A stretch of DNA of 64,000 bases from Fimenecus sp045531435 (GTDB lineage Bacteria; Bacillota; Clostridia; Oscillospirales; Acutalibacteraceae): positions 11,191 through 75,190 of the forward strand of contig JAZSDZ010000146.1 in the NCBI GenBank assembly GCA_045531435.1. The letters run 5' to 3'. Shown piece after piece: positions 8,822 to 17,687 of this stretch. The notes below the pieces were generated by a model that was not told the DNA's origin, searched no databases, and was given only the letters and a program-made list of their open reading frames with translations. Position numbers and translations under genes: made by a program. Within the stretch, counting starts at the first letter, position 1; each line of letters opens with the position of its first letter.

Positions 8822-11275
8822 TCACATAATACTTTCAGGGTTAATATCAGCATAGATAACTACATCATTATGACCTTTTTCTTTTTCAAAAGAAACAAGC
8901 AATTCGCCCATCATATCCCTGAAAGATTTATTATTTATACATTTTATTATTATTCTGTTTCTGTATTTACCACCAATTTTAATAATTCTTGGTGCAACAG
9001 GACCTAATACAATTATTTTATTATTCTGATATTTTTCTGAATGAGTTTTTTTCAACAAATTAACAAAATCTATTGCAGATTTATTAACTGAGTATTCTAT
9101 TTCTGATGAAAAGCTAATAACACATAAATCACAATATGGCGGATAAATCATATTTTTTCTGATTTCAATTTCACTATTGTAGAACGATTCATAATCTTGT
9201 TTTTTTGCCATACAAATGATTTCACTATCAGTAAAATCAGTCTGAATATAAGCTTTACCAGGAAATTCACCTCTGCCACTTCGACCTACAACCTGTGTAA
9301 TTAAATCAAATGCTCTTTCACCACTCTTATAATCATCATTATAGAGCATCTGGTCAACACTTAGAACACCTACAAGTGTAACATTAGGAAAATTCAAGCC
9401 TTTAGCAACCATCTGAGTACCTATCAGAATATCATATTCACCATTTTCAAAACTCTTGAAATATTTTTCATATGAGTATCTTGAAGATGTTGTATCTGTA
9501 TCCATACGCAAAATACGAGCATCTGGAACAATCAATTTAAGTTCTTCTTCCAATTTCTGTGTTCCCATACCTTTAAACTTAACTGTATCGTTATGACAAT
9601 TATTACATTTCGCAGAAAAAGGTACTGAATATCCACAATAATGACACATCAATCTGTTATTTTTTATATGGTAAGTCAAAGAGATACTACAATTAGGACA
9701 GGAATTAACTGTGCCACATTCGCTACACGATGCATATGTATTATATCCTCTTCGATTAAGCAATAAAATTGACTGCTTTTTATTATTATAGTTTTCAAAT
9801 ATTTCTTCAGCAAGCTGCTTACTTACATTTTCAAGCACCATATCACTTTGATATGTAGTATCAATTAATTCAACATCAGGTAAAATGGAGTTTCCATATC
9901 TTTTCTTTAATTTAAACAGGGAATAATTACCAGATAAAGCCTTTGTGTAACTATCTATCGATGGTGTAGCAGAAGATAATAATAAAAGACCATTATGACA
10001 ACCAATTCTGTATTGAGCAACTTCACGAGCATGATATCTTGGTGTCATCTCTGATTTATAGGTATGTTCCTGCTCTTCATCAATAATAACAAGACCCAAC
10101 TTATCAAAAGGAGCAAAAATTGCAGAACGAGTACCAATCGCAATTTGTGCATCTCCCCTTCTAATTCTTTTCCACTCATCAAGACGTTGTCCCATAGAAA
10201 GTGAACTATGAAAAACAGCCACTTTATCACCATATCTCTTATAAAACAATGATAACATCTGCGGAGTCAATGATATTTCAGGAATCATAACAATAATTCC
10301 TTTATCAGTCTTAATAGCTTCATCAATTAATTTAAGATATACCTGAGTTTTCCCACTACCTGTCACACCAAATAACAACGCACCTTTTGGTGAATCTTCA
10401 TTATAAAGGGATAACAAGCCGTTGAAAGCGATATTTTGTTCATCAGACAAAATTATTTCGCTAAAATCAGTCAACTCATCATTTTCATAAGGACTTCTTA
10501 AAACTTCATCATCATAAAACTCAACAATACCTTTTTGTTCAAGTGCTGATATTACTGCAACTGAAAAACCGGTAAAATAACAAAGTTCTTTAACCGAAGC
10601 CGTACCAACATCACATAAAACATTTATAATTTCCTGTTGTTTCTTCGTCAGACTCTTTATTCTTTCACAATCTTCAATAGGATTAATCTTAAGTTGAACC
10701 ATTTTAATTGTTGAATCATTGATTCTTCTTTGAGTATCTACATTTCTCAAAAGAATACCATCTTCAACCATTTTATCAAGCACAGAAGTCTTTTTCAATC
10801 CACATTCGGATATAATTCTATCAGATTTAGTAAAGTTTCTTTTATTTTTTAGAAAATTATATATTATATTTTCCGTTTCGCCCGAAAAAACACCTGAAAA
10901 ATCAGGGTTTACTGCATACAATGTATTTACTGATAATGAAAGTCCTAATGGTAAAAAAAGCTTACATGCATCAAAATAAGTACAAAAATATCTGTCGTGA
11001 ATGAAATATGCTGTTTTCAACATTTCTCTGGTAAATAATGGGTCATCATCAATAACTGAAATTATTGGTTTTAATTTTTTATCAGAAATTACACCTGATT
11101 CCACAGAAAAAACAATGCCAACTCGTTTTTTTGACGAATTACCAAACTGTATGAGAACTCTTTTCCCCGCAGATATTTCTTCACACAAAAAATCAGGGAC
11201 AGAATAATCAAATAGCATATCAAAAGAATATGCCGTATTTTCAACAGCTACTTTCGCAACAGTTAAAAGTCCCAT
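8822..11275 (-). CDS. priA: Primosomal protein N' (replication-restart helicase)
   Basis: This DEAD/DEAH-like 3'-5' helicase restarts stalled forks by loading DnaB. The N-terminal DNA-binding region covers about 1-110. Walker A is GVTGSGKTQ, and Walker B reads DEEQEHTYK where DEEH is more usual. Paired CxxC zinc sites occur in CSECGTVNSCPNC and CHYC/CNNCH. GTQMVAKG and VVGRSGRG (helicase motifs V and VI) follow. At 817 residues it is full length. It is preceded by rpoZ and followed by def, as in many Clostridia. Confidence 0.97.
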   Translation of the reverse strand: MGLLTVAKVAVENTAYSFDMLFDYSVPDFLCEEISAGKRVLIQFGNSSKKRVGIVFSVESGVISDKKLKPIISVIDDDPLFTREMLKTAYFIHDRYFCTYFDACKLFLPLGLSLSVNTLYAVNPDFSGVFSGETENIIYNFLKNKRNFTKSDRIISECGLKKTSVLDKMVEDGILLRNVDTQRRINDSTIKMVQLKINPIEDCERIKSLTKKQQEIINVLCDVGTASVKELCYFTGFSVAVISALEQKGIVEFYDDEVLRSPYENDELTDFSEIILSDEQNIAFNGLLSLYNEDSPKGALLFGVTGSGKTQVYLKLIDEAIKTDKGIIVMIPEISLTPQMLSLFYKRYGDKVAVFHSSLSMGQRLDEWKRIRRGDAQIAIGTRSAIFAPFDKLGLVIIDEEQEHTYKSEMTPRYHAREVAQYRIGCHNGLLLLSSATPSIDSYTKALSGNYSLFKLKKRYGNSILPDVELIDTTYQSDMVLENVSKQLAEEIFENYNNKKQSILLLNRRGYNTYASCSECGTVNSCPNCSISLTYHIKNNRLMCHYCGYSVPFSAKCNNCHNDTVKFKGMGTQKLEEELKLIVPDARILRMDTDTTSSRYSYEKYFKSFENGEYDILIGTQMVAKGLNFPNVTLVGVLSVDQMLYNDDYKSGERAFDLITQVVGRSGRGEFPGKAYIQTDFTDSEIICMAKKQDYESFYNSEIEIRKNMIYPPYCDLCVISFSSEIEYSVNKSAIDFVNLLKKTHSEKYQNNKIIVLGPVAPRIIKIGGKYRNRIIIKCINNKSFRDMMGELLVSFEKEKGHNDVVIYADINPESIM

Positions 11276-11316
11276 AATCTGCCCCTCCTATAAAAATTTT
11301 ATTTAATTTTTAAATT

Positions 11317-11526
11317 TTAGATGTTACGAATTTCTTCTGGTTCAACTACAACATACTTACCATTAATTATTTCATCTAAAGCAATACTTACAGGCTTTTC
11401 CTTAAGAATCTCTTCATTTTCCTGTGCTTCTGATGAAATTTCTCTTGCTCTTTTTGCAACTGCTGATACAAGAGAGTAACGGCTTGTATGATTTTTAAGT
11501 ACATTTCTTAAATCTGGATTAAACAT
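11317..11526 (-). CDS. rpoZ: RNA polymerase omega subunit
   Basis: This 69-residue protein carries the omega motif SRYSLVSAVAKRAREI followed by a short acidic tail and an IALDEIINGKY segment, all typical of Firmicutes omega. Omega helps fold and stabilise the beta-prime subunit. Its start overlaps the gmk stop by 8 bases. The remA-gmk-rpoZ-priA order is conserved across Firmicutes and strongly supports the call. Confidence 0.95.
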   Translation of the reverse strand: MFNPDLRNVLKNHTSRYSLVSAVAKRAREISSEAQENEEILKEKPVSIALDEIINGKYVVVEPEEIRNI

Positions 11527-12133
11527 TATCTATTACCTCACTTACAAAATTATTCATTCTTTTATTTGAAAAATTGAGAGCCCTAATGATTGTTAAAACA
11601 TCATCAGCAGTGCTATCAACATCTTCATTGACTACAAAAAAGTCATAATTTACACTTTTATTCAACTCATCGTGTGCAATTTCAAGACGCTTACGAATAT
11701 CATCGTCGCTTTCTGTACCTCTTGAACGCAGTCTGTTTTCAAGAGTACTCATTGATGGTGGCAAAACGAATAGACTGACAGAATCAGGATACATTTTTTT
11801 TATATTTTCAGCACCCTGAACTTCAATTTTAAGAATAACTGTTTCCCCTTCACTAAGCCATTTATCAATAGGAGCTTTAGGTGTTCCATATAAGTTTGAA
11901 CCATACTTTGCATATTCAAGAACTTCACCATTTGAAATCATTTTTTCAAACTCCGGAACATCTATGAAATAATAATCTTTCCCTTCTGTCTCATAATCAC
12001 GAATTTTTCTTGTGGTTAATGAAACAGATTTTTTTAATTGTTTATTTTTTTCCAAAACAACATCAAGAACTGTATCTTTACCAACTCCTGAAGGTCCTGA
12101 AAAAAGAATAAGCATACCTTCCTTATTCGCCAT
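11519..12133 (-). CDS. gmk: Guanylate kinase
   Basis: It phosphorylates GMP/dGMP. The P-loop FSGPSGVGKDTVL, the GMP-binding segment TTRKIRDYETEGKDYYFI, and GNLYGT-like SNLYGTPKAPI are visible. The start was chosen at the ATG at 12133: AGGAGG lies a few bases upstream. The longer reading from 12148 would begin inside that site and within the remA tail. The resulting length of 204 residues fits the family. It overlaps the remA stop by 11 bases and the rpoZ start by 8. Confidence 0.97.
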   Translation of the reverse strand: MANKEGMLILFSGPSGVGKDTVLDVVLEKNKQLKKSVSLTTRKIRDYETEGKDYYFIDVPEFEKMISNGEVLEYAKYGSNLYGTPKAPIDKWLSEGETVILKIEVQGAENIKKMYPDSVSLFVLPPSMSTLENRLRSRGTESDDDIRKRLEIAHDELNKSVNYDFFVVNEDVDSTADDVLTIIRALNFSNKRMNNFVSEVIDNV

Positions 12134-12377
12134 ATCCACCCTCCTCATATTCAGTACGATTCAAAATTGTTTCAGCCTTTAAGTATGTTGAAACAACATG
12201 GTCACTATCCATAATAAGTATTGCTTGTGTTTTTCTTCCCTGAGTAGCATCAATCAGCATATTTCTGTCTTTTGCTTGTGAAATAATACGTTTTGCAGGT
12301 GCAGAATCAGTCGAAATAACAGCAATTACTCTATCAGAATTCACAGCATTACCAAAACCGACATTTATCAATTTCAT
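12123..12377 (-). CDS. remA: RemA/DUF370 family regulator
   Basis: This 84-residue protein has the RemA signature INVGFGNAV, RVIAVIS, ATQGRKTQA and DSDHV. In Bacillus subtilis RemA is a DNA-binding regulator of matrix and osmoprotection genes. Here that function is only inferred; the family is widespread in non-biofilm Clostridia too. It lies between yicC (9 bases upstream) and gmk (overlap), the standard Firmicutes order. Confidence 0.93.
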   Translation of the reverse strand: MKLINVGFGNAVNSDRVIAVISTDSAPAKRIISQAKDRNMLIDATQGRKTQAILIMDSDHVVSTYLKAETILNRTEYEEGGYGE

Positions 12378-12386
12378 TATAATACC

Positions 12387-13271
12387 TCACTCAATATTTT
12401 GAATCTGTTCTCTTATTTTCTCAATTTCTGCCTTAATATCAATTACACATCGTGCAATTGTGACATCCTGTGCTTTTGAACCGATAGTATTTGCTTCACG
12501 ATTCATTTCCTGTACAAGGAAATCAGTTTTACGCCCAACTGCTTCGTCACTATCAAGGAACTGTCTTAACTGGTCAATATGACTTCTGAGTCTTACAGTT
12601 TCTTCGGCAACGGCAACTTTATCAGCAAAAATAGCACATTCAGTCAATAATCTCTGTTCATCAACCTGTACATCTGATAAAAACTCATTTATTCTTGCTA
12701 ATAATTTATCATTATATTCCTTAACTGTTTCTGGTGAACGCTCTTCAATGAGTGAAACCTTTTCAAGAATCAAATCTGCTCTTGAAAGAACATCGTTCTT
12801 TAACTTATCACCTTCAGTTTCTCGCATTAAAATAAACTTATCAACTGCAGTCTCAGTAACGGATTTAACTGCGTTCCAGATTTTATCCTCATCAGCCTCT
12901 TTTTTATGTACGGTAAAGACATCATTATATCGTGCAAGTGAAGACATTGCCAAATCATCTCTTAAATTAAGTTCATTTCTTTCGGCAAGTTCTTTTAATG
13001 CACCTAAATAAGACTGTGCAAGAGAATGATTTACTAATACTTCAATTTCATCGTCTTCAAGGTTTTCAACGGAAACATAACACTCAACTTTACCTCTTGA
13101 AACACGAGAACCAATGTAACTCTTAAGTTTTTCCTCAAGAAAACCATAATTTCTTGGAACACGAGAATTAAACTCAAAATATCTGTGATTAACACTTTTA
13201 AGTTCGACAGTTATATTCATTGTATCAACAACTGCCTGTGAACGACCGTATCCGGTCATACTTCTAATCAT
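12387..13271 (-). CDS. yicC: YicC family endoribonuclease-like protein
   Basis: The product opens MIRSMTGYGRS, the diagnostic YicC start. The central helical region and the C-terminus (GRKTDFLVQEMNREANTIGSKA) are also conserved. YicC of E. coli has been linked to RNA cleavage and small-RNA decay; the role here is inferred by family. It is 294 residues, standard. It sits 15 bases downstream of the unknown 124-residue gene and 9 bases before remA. Confidence 0.93.
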   Translation of the reverse strand: MIRSMTGYGRSQAVVDTMNITVELKSVNHRYFEFNSRVPRNYGFLEEKLKSYIGSRVSRGKVECYVSVENLEDDEIEVLVNHSLAQSYLGALKELAERNELNLRDDLAMSSLARYNDVFTVHKKEADEDKIWNAVKSVTETAVDKFILMRETEGDKLKNDVLSRADLILEKVSLIEERSPETVKEYNDKLLARINEFLSDVQVDEQRLLTECAIFADKVAVAEETVRLRSHIDQLRQFLDSDEAVGRKTDFLVQEMNREANTIGSKAQDVTIARCVIDIKAEIEKIREQIQNIE

Positions 13272-13286
13272 ATATTACACTCCAAA

Positions 13287-13661
13287 TTATTTACAACAGC
13301 TACCTTTTAAAAGTGTTGGAATATCACCACTGTAAACACCATTATTATTTTCAAATCCTAAATGTGTCAGCACATTTGAAATTTTTTCAATCTCACAATA
13401 ACACATATAAGCATTTCTGTTTGCACAATAATTTAATCCTGCTCTTAAAAATCCTTCAACCAAAAGCTTATCAGAAAAATCACACTCTATATATTCAAAA
13501 TAACACTTGTAATTGTCAATTTTGACCAAGCATTTACCAACAGGATTATTTTCTTCATCAAAACCCAAATATCCACCGAAAATATCCTTGTCATTGATTA
13601 AATTATTCTCAAATAACGTCTTTATTTTATCAATATCATTAATCGGTTTATAAATAATCAT
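13287..13661 (-). CDS. Hypothetical protein, possibly GNAT-like
   Basis: I do not recognise this 124-residue protein. It has an alternating strand/helix pattern (GGYLGFDEENNPVGKCLVKI, then a helix, then CEIEKISNVLTHLGFE) that resembles an acetyltransferase fold, but no clear acetyl-CoA loop is seen. It is rich in cysteine (including a CC pair three residues from the end). The ATG overlaps the rluB stop (TAATG), so it is translated by coupling within the operon. It has no signal peptide or membrane segment. The context (rluB and yicC) would suit an RNA- or ribosome-linked role, but that is a guess. Confidence 0.7.
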   Translation of the reverse strand: MIIYKPINDIDKIKTLFENNLINDKDIFGGYLGFDEENNPVGKCLVKIDNYKCYFEYIECDFSDKLLVEGFLRAGLNYCANRNAYMCYCEIEKISNVLTHLGFENNNGVYSGDIPTLLKGSCCK

Positions 13662-14407
13662 TATTTCAAATTCTTTCTATCAAGAGATGCCGCAACAGTC
13701 AGCTTATGCACTTCCTCATCAGTAAGATTTCTCCAATCTCCCTGTTTGAGCATACCAAGCTTAACTGAACCAATTTGAGTACGTTTAAGTCTTGCAACTT
13801 CAAGTCCTAAAGCATCACACATCTTTCTGATTTGTCGGTTTCTTCCTTCGTAAATTATGATTTCTAAAACAACTCTACCCTCTTTTTTCTCTATAACACG
13901 GACTTCAGAAGGCATTGTCATTCTACCGTCAATTTCAATACCAGTGGTTAAGGCGGTAATCTGCTCTTCAGTAATAGTTGGTCGAACTGTTACACGATAA
14001 GTTTTCGGTACATGATGTGTAGGATGAGTCAAAGAATTAGCAAATTCACCATCATCAGTAAGAAGCAAAAGACCTTCTGAATCTCTGTCTAATCTACCAA
14101 CAGGATAAACTCGTGTTCCAACATCTTCTATAAGTTGAGCAACACATTTTCTGCCCATTTCATCACTGAGAGTTGTAATAAAACCTCGTGGTTTATGAAG
14201 CATAATGTAGGTATTCTTTTTACTTTTTCTGACCTTTTTACCAGCCACAACAACTGTGTCATTTTTAGGGTCAATTTTATCACCAATAGAAGCAGGTTTA
14301 CCGTTGACCTTTACCTTACCTGCTGCAATCAAATCTTCAGCTTTTCTTCTTGATGCAACACCACATTCAGATAAATATTTCTGAAGTCTGACCTTATTAT
14401 CTGCCAT
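13661..14407 (-). CDS. rluB: Pseudouridine synthase, RluB/RsuA family
   Basis: The N-terminal S4 RNA-binding domain (about residues 4-60, SECGVASRRKAEDLIAAGKV) is followed by the catalytic domain with GRLDRDSEGLLLLTDDG, containing the catalytic Asp, and later IYEGRNRQIRKMC. It should isomerise a uridine in the 23S rRNA (RluB site) although RsuA- or RluF-type specificity cannot be excluded by eye. At 248 residues it is normal. In Clostridia rluB commonly follows scpA-scpB, as it does here after ytfJ and DUF2953. Confidence 0.93.
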   Translation of the reverse strand: MADNKVRLQKYLSECGVASRRKAEDLIAAGKVKVNGKPASIGDKIDPKNDTVVVAGKKVRKSKKNTYIMLHKPRGFITTLSDEMGRKCVAQLIEDVGTRVYPVGRLDRDSEGLLLLTDDGEFANSLTHPTHHVPKTYRVTVRPTITEEQITALTTGIEIDGRMTMPSEVRVIEKKEGRVVLEIIIYEGRNRQIRKMCDALGLEVARLKRTQIGSVKLGMLKQGDWRNLTDEEVHKLTVAASLDRKNLK

Positions 14408-14457
14408 ATTTACACCTAATACCCTTAATCTATAATTAATAAATAATATAGAATCAC

Positions 14458-14482
14458 CGTTGAGAGCTAAAAGCCCTCAACG
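14458..14482. terminator. Hairpin between ytfJ and rluB
   Basis: Ten-base arms CGTTGAGAGC and GCCCTCAACG flank a five-base loop, with one G-U or mismatch pair. On the minus strand the hairpin follows ytfJ but lacks a T-run, so it may attenuate or process the message rather than stop it fully. Confidence 0.55.
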
Positions 14483-14495
14483 CTGATATTTTTAA

Positions 14496-14930
14496 TTATT
14501 CAACTGATTCGTCAGCGGAAACACTTGTCAATTCTGTTTTGATAGCCTTGTCCATTTTAGCTTTATTAACTGCATTAGAAACCTTATCGAACATTTCAGG
14601 AACAAGTCCTACAATACGCTCTGCAGCATTATCAAAAGCTGTAATGTGCTTAACATCAACATTACCATATGCATCAATTACCAAGAAAGCAACAGGAAGA
14701 ATTGTAACACCGGCACCGCCGCCACCACCAAAAATGTCCTGATTAGATTTTGATGGGAAATCAGAACCACCTGATGCAAACCCATATGTAACCTTTGATA
14801 CAGGAATAATTGTAACTCCACCATCAACCTTCATTGGTTCACCAATAATTGTGCTGACATTTACAAGGTCCTTTACCTTTTCAATTGTTGATTCAAGAAT
14901 ACCTGCTGCTGATGACTTTTCTTTCATCAT
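14496..14930 (-). CDS. ytfJ: GerW/YtfJ family sporulation protein
   Basis: The 144-residue product has the YtfJ pattern: an N-terminal helix, TIIGEPMKVDGGVTIIPVSKV, a glycine-rich GGGGGAG loop and VDVKHI. In Bacillus the family is made in the forespore or spore and affects germination. The gene is also kept in some non-sporulating relatives, so the link to sporulation here rests on spoIIID, sigK and spoIIP in the same window. It starts 4 bases inside the DUF2953 stop (ATGA overlap). Either of two adjacent ATGs could be the start. Confidence 0.9.
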   Translation of the reverse strand: MMKEKSSAAGILESTIEKVKDLVNVSTIIGEPMKVDGGVTIIPVSKVTYGFASGGSDFPSKSNQDIFGGGGGAGVTILPVAFLVIDAYGNVDVKHITAFDNAAERIVGLVPEMFDKVSNAVNKAKMDKAIKTELTSVSADESVE

Positions 14931-15634
14931 AAAGCACCACCTTCATTTAGATTTTCTTTTTTTGATTTATTTTTTATTCCTTTAAGGAATTTGAGTACAA
15001 CTTTAAATACTAGTCTGAATACAAGAACAATAACTGCATTTATAAAGAATATTGGTCTTATATGTACTAATGCTGCAAACTGTGATGAATTTTTCGTACC
15101 AATGAAATCAGGTTCAATTTCAACATCATATTTTTTTACAGGAAGATTTGAGCAGATATACCCCATCGCGGGAAAAACCTTCTGACAAATTCTGCCATAT
15201 TCCATAGCTGTTTCTGCAGCATCACATCCACCCGTTACGGTCATAAATAAATATAATTCACGGAAAACAATATGTTTTTTAAAAGATGAAAACATTTTTC
15301 CGAGTGAAGAAGCCAAATTGTTTATAAGTTCAATCACACCATCGAAGCCCTGATTATTATAAAATGTAACAAATATATTTTCTTTTTTCTCTGCCTGCTC
15401 ATCAGGGGTTGGTGCCGGTTCAGGAGTTTGTTCTTTTTGAGATTTTTCTTTCTTGGGTTTCTTTTCTTTCTGAGGCTTGTCTTTCTTTTTTGATGGAAGA
15501 ATCTGAATATTTATGAAAAGCCACCTAATACTTAATTTGAATTCATCAAAATATTCTACATTAATTGTAATTCTTATACTTAAAAGAACTACTAAGAACA
15601 AAATTATTCCTAACAAAACGTATAAAAAAGTCAA
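14927..15634 (-). CDS. DUF2953 domain protein, single N-terminal membrane anchor
   Basis: Residues 1-22 form a membrane helix (FLYVLLGIILFLVVLLSIRI). A lysine-, glutamate- and proline-rich linker follows at about 50-85. The remainder looks like the DUF2953 domain, with a second hydrophobic stretch near residues 195-215. This pairing with ytfJ downstream is typical in Clostridia and suggests a spore-membrane role, as inference only. The gap to scpB is 35 bases. Confidence 0.82.
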   Translation of the reverse strand: MTFLYVLLGIILFLVVLLSIRITINVEYFDEFKLSIRWLFINIQILPSKKKDKPQKEKKPKKEKSQKEQTPEPAPTPDEQAEKKENIFVTFYNNQGFDGVIELINNLASSLGKMFSSFKKHIVFRELYLFMTVTGGCDAAETAMEYGRICQKVFPAMGYICSNLPVKKYDVEIEPDFIGTKNSSQFAALVHIRPIFFINAVIVLVFRLVFKVVLKFLKGIKNKSKKENLNEGGAL

Positions 15635-15669
15635 AAGAACACCTCCCTATATAAAATAAAGTAATTTAA

Positions 15670-16236
15670 TTATTCATTAATTGAGTCTTGTTCCTCAGTA
15701 ACATCCTCACTGATTTCTTCAGCTTCCTTATGTGGTAAATCAGGTAATTCATCAAGAGAAGAAATTGAAAAACATCTTAAGAAATCAGGTGTTGTACCAT
15801 AAAGCAACGGGCGACCCGGTAAATCAAGTCTGCCTTTTTCTTCAATAAGCTTTTTCTGACAAAGAGTAGTAATTACACCACTACAATCAACCCCGCGAAT
15901 TTGTTCAATAAATGATTTTGTAACAGGTTGATTATATGCGATAACTGCCAAAACTTCAAATGCAGCAGTTGATAATGGCGTATTTTTTCTTAACTCAAGG
16001 ACATCACGAATGACTTCTGCATATTCAGTTCTTGAAGAAAGTTGATACATATTATCCAATTTGAGAATACAAATACCACTATTTCTTTCATCCAATTTTG
16101 CAGAAAGATTTAAAATAACCTGCTCACAAACTTCAGGTTCAATTTCAAGTACCTCTGCTATTTTATCAAGTTCAACCGGCTCACCTGATGCAAATAGTAT
16201 TGCTTCAACAGCAGCCTGTAATTTACTTGCTTTCAT
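15670..16236 (-). CDS. scpB: Segregation and condensation protein B
   Basis: ScpB binds ScpA and, with Smc, forms the bacterial condensin. Tandem winged-helix domains are visible: AAVEAILFASGEPVELDKIAEVL at the N-terminus and ALEVLAVIAY-like AFEVLAVIAYNQPVTKSFIEQIRG in the middle, then GRPLLYGTTPDFLRCF. A GTG start at 16254 inside scpA is possible, but the ATG at 16236, one base after the scpA stop, matches the family start better. The acidic tail is usual. Confidence 0.95.
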   Translation of the reverse strand: MKASKLQAAVEAILFASGEPVELDKIAEVLEIEPEVCEQVILNLSAKLDERNSGICILKLDNMYQLSSRTEYAEVIRDVLELRKNTPLSTAAFEVLAVIAYNQPVTKSFIEQIRGVDCSGVITTLCQKKLIEEKGRLDLPGRPLLYGTTPDFLRCFSISSLDELPDLPHKEAEEISEDVTEEQDSINE

Positions 16237-16237
16237 A

Positions 16238-16975
16238 CTAATTCCATTCCTCACTTACATCTGAAAAATCCGTATCGATTAATTCAACCTCTGCCTCTTC
16301 ACCGTCACCAACAACTTTAATTTTCTTTGATTTTGTCAATTCAAGAAGTGCTAAAAAAGTAGCAACCATATCCGAACGTGATTCAGCGTCATTAAACATT
16401 GATTTCCAATTAGATTTTTTGTTCTTTGAAGATAATTTCCTAAAAATATTTGAGATTTTTGAGCTTACTGACACAACCTTTTTTACGACAATTTCACGGA
16501 AAGCTTCAATTGGTGGTGGTAGTTGTTTAAGTTTTTTACCGGCAGCAGAAATGTATGCTTCAAAAAGTTCTCCAACCTCATGAAACCTTCTATAAGTATG
16601 GTCAATTTCAATTTTTTCCTGCTTACGAATAAAAGTGGAAAATCCGTCAGTATTTTCTGACAATTTTTCAGCCATTATTTTCATATCTCGATATTCAATT
16701 AATTCACCCTGAAGTTCATTCTTTAATTCTTCAGCTTCGGTATGAACAGGAAGTAATGATACTGATTTCAAATATACAAGTCGTGCTGCCATCTCAAGAA
16801 ATTCAGAGGCAACATACATATCTTCCTCCTGCATTTGTCGAACATATTCTACATATTGTTCAACAAGTGTAACAATCGGAATATCATATATATTCAATTT
16901 ATGTTTTGAAATAAGATGCAGAAGCAAATCCATAGGACCTTCAAAAACATCTATTTTATATGATATTTTTTCCAT
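16238..16975 (-). CDS. scpA: Segregation and condensation protein A
   Basis: This kleisin subunit bridges the Smc heads. The start FEGPMDLLLHLISKHKLNIYDIPI is diagnostic, and the C-terminal winged helix (VATFLALLELTKSKKIKV) is present. At 245 residues it is normal. scpB follows directly, as in nearly all Firmicutes, and the M50 protease gene lies 15 bases upstream. Confidence 0.96.
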   Translation of the reverse strand: MEKISYKIDVFEGPMDLLLHLISKHKLNIYDIPIVTLVEQYVEYVRQMQEEDMYVASEFLEMAARLVYLKSVSLLPVHTEAEELKNELQGELIEYRDMKIMAEKLSENTDGFSTFIRKQEKIEIDHTYRRFHEVGELFEAYISAAGKKLKQLPPPIEAFREIVVKKVVSVSSKISNIFRKLSSKNKKSNWKSMFNDAESRSDMVATFLALLELTKSKKIKVVGDGEEAEVELIDTDFSDVSEEWN

Positions 16976-16990
16976 ATTAGTTCCTTAAAA

Positions 16991-17656
16991 TTAGAAAATT
17001 AAAATTGATATTGACGAAAAAAGATTAATTATCAAAGTAGAAATCAATGAGAGAGGCTTTGATAAAACACCTGTCATAATCAGAACGAAAACAATAATTA
17101 CAATGTATCTTTCGTATTGTAAAAACTTATAATAATATTTTGCGGGAATCAAAAGTTGCAAAATCCTTGAACCATCCAACGGTGGAATTGGTAAGAGATT
17201 AAATACTGCAAGATTAACATTTACAACACCTGCAAATGTAAGAAAATAATAAACTGCATAAATTATAGTTGATGATGAGTCACCAAGATTTCCAACAGCA
17301 GTTGCAAGGAAGATAAATATAAATCCCATAATAAGATTTGAAATAGGTCCTGCAATAGCAGTTAAAGCCATTCCCTTTTTAGGGTCCTTAAAATTTCGTG
17401 GATTAACATTGACAGGTTTTGCATAACCAAAACCACAAAGGAAAATCATAATTGCACCCAAAGGTGAAATATGAGCCATAGGGTTGAGAGTTAAACGACC
17501 TGACAAACGAGGTGTCTGGTCACCAAGTTTAGTTGCAATCAGAGCATGAGCATATTCATGAACAGGCATTGTACAAAAAATAACAAATAATCTTGAAAAA
17601 AATGTAATAATCAGACTTAACCCATCTGAATTCCCTCTGAAAATATCTAAAAGCAT
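16991..17656 (-). CDS. Site-2 protease family (M50) membrane peptidase
   Basis: An intramembrane zinc protease of the short YwhC/Rv-like group. The HExxH motif is HEYAH in MPVHEYAHALIATKLGD, and the third ligand is in NLLPIPPLDGSRIL. Several membrane helices are evident over 221 residues and no PDZ domain. The substrate is unknown. The position directly upstream of scpA-scpB is common in Clostridia. Confidence 0.92.
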   Translation of the reverse strand: MLLDIFRGNSDGLSLIITFFSRLFVIFCTMPVHEYAHALIATKLGDQTPRLSGRLTLNPMAHISPLGAIMIFLCGFGYAKPVNVNPRNFKDPKKGMALTAIAGPISNLIMGFIFIFLATAVGNLGDSSSTIIYAVYYFLTFAGVVNVNLAVFNLLPIPPLDGSRILQLLIPAKYYYKFLQYERYIVIIVFVLIMTGVLSKPLSLISTLIINLFSSISILIF

Positions 17657-17687
17657 ATTTTTATCCTTTCATTTCTCTAAAACGATA

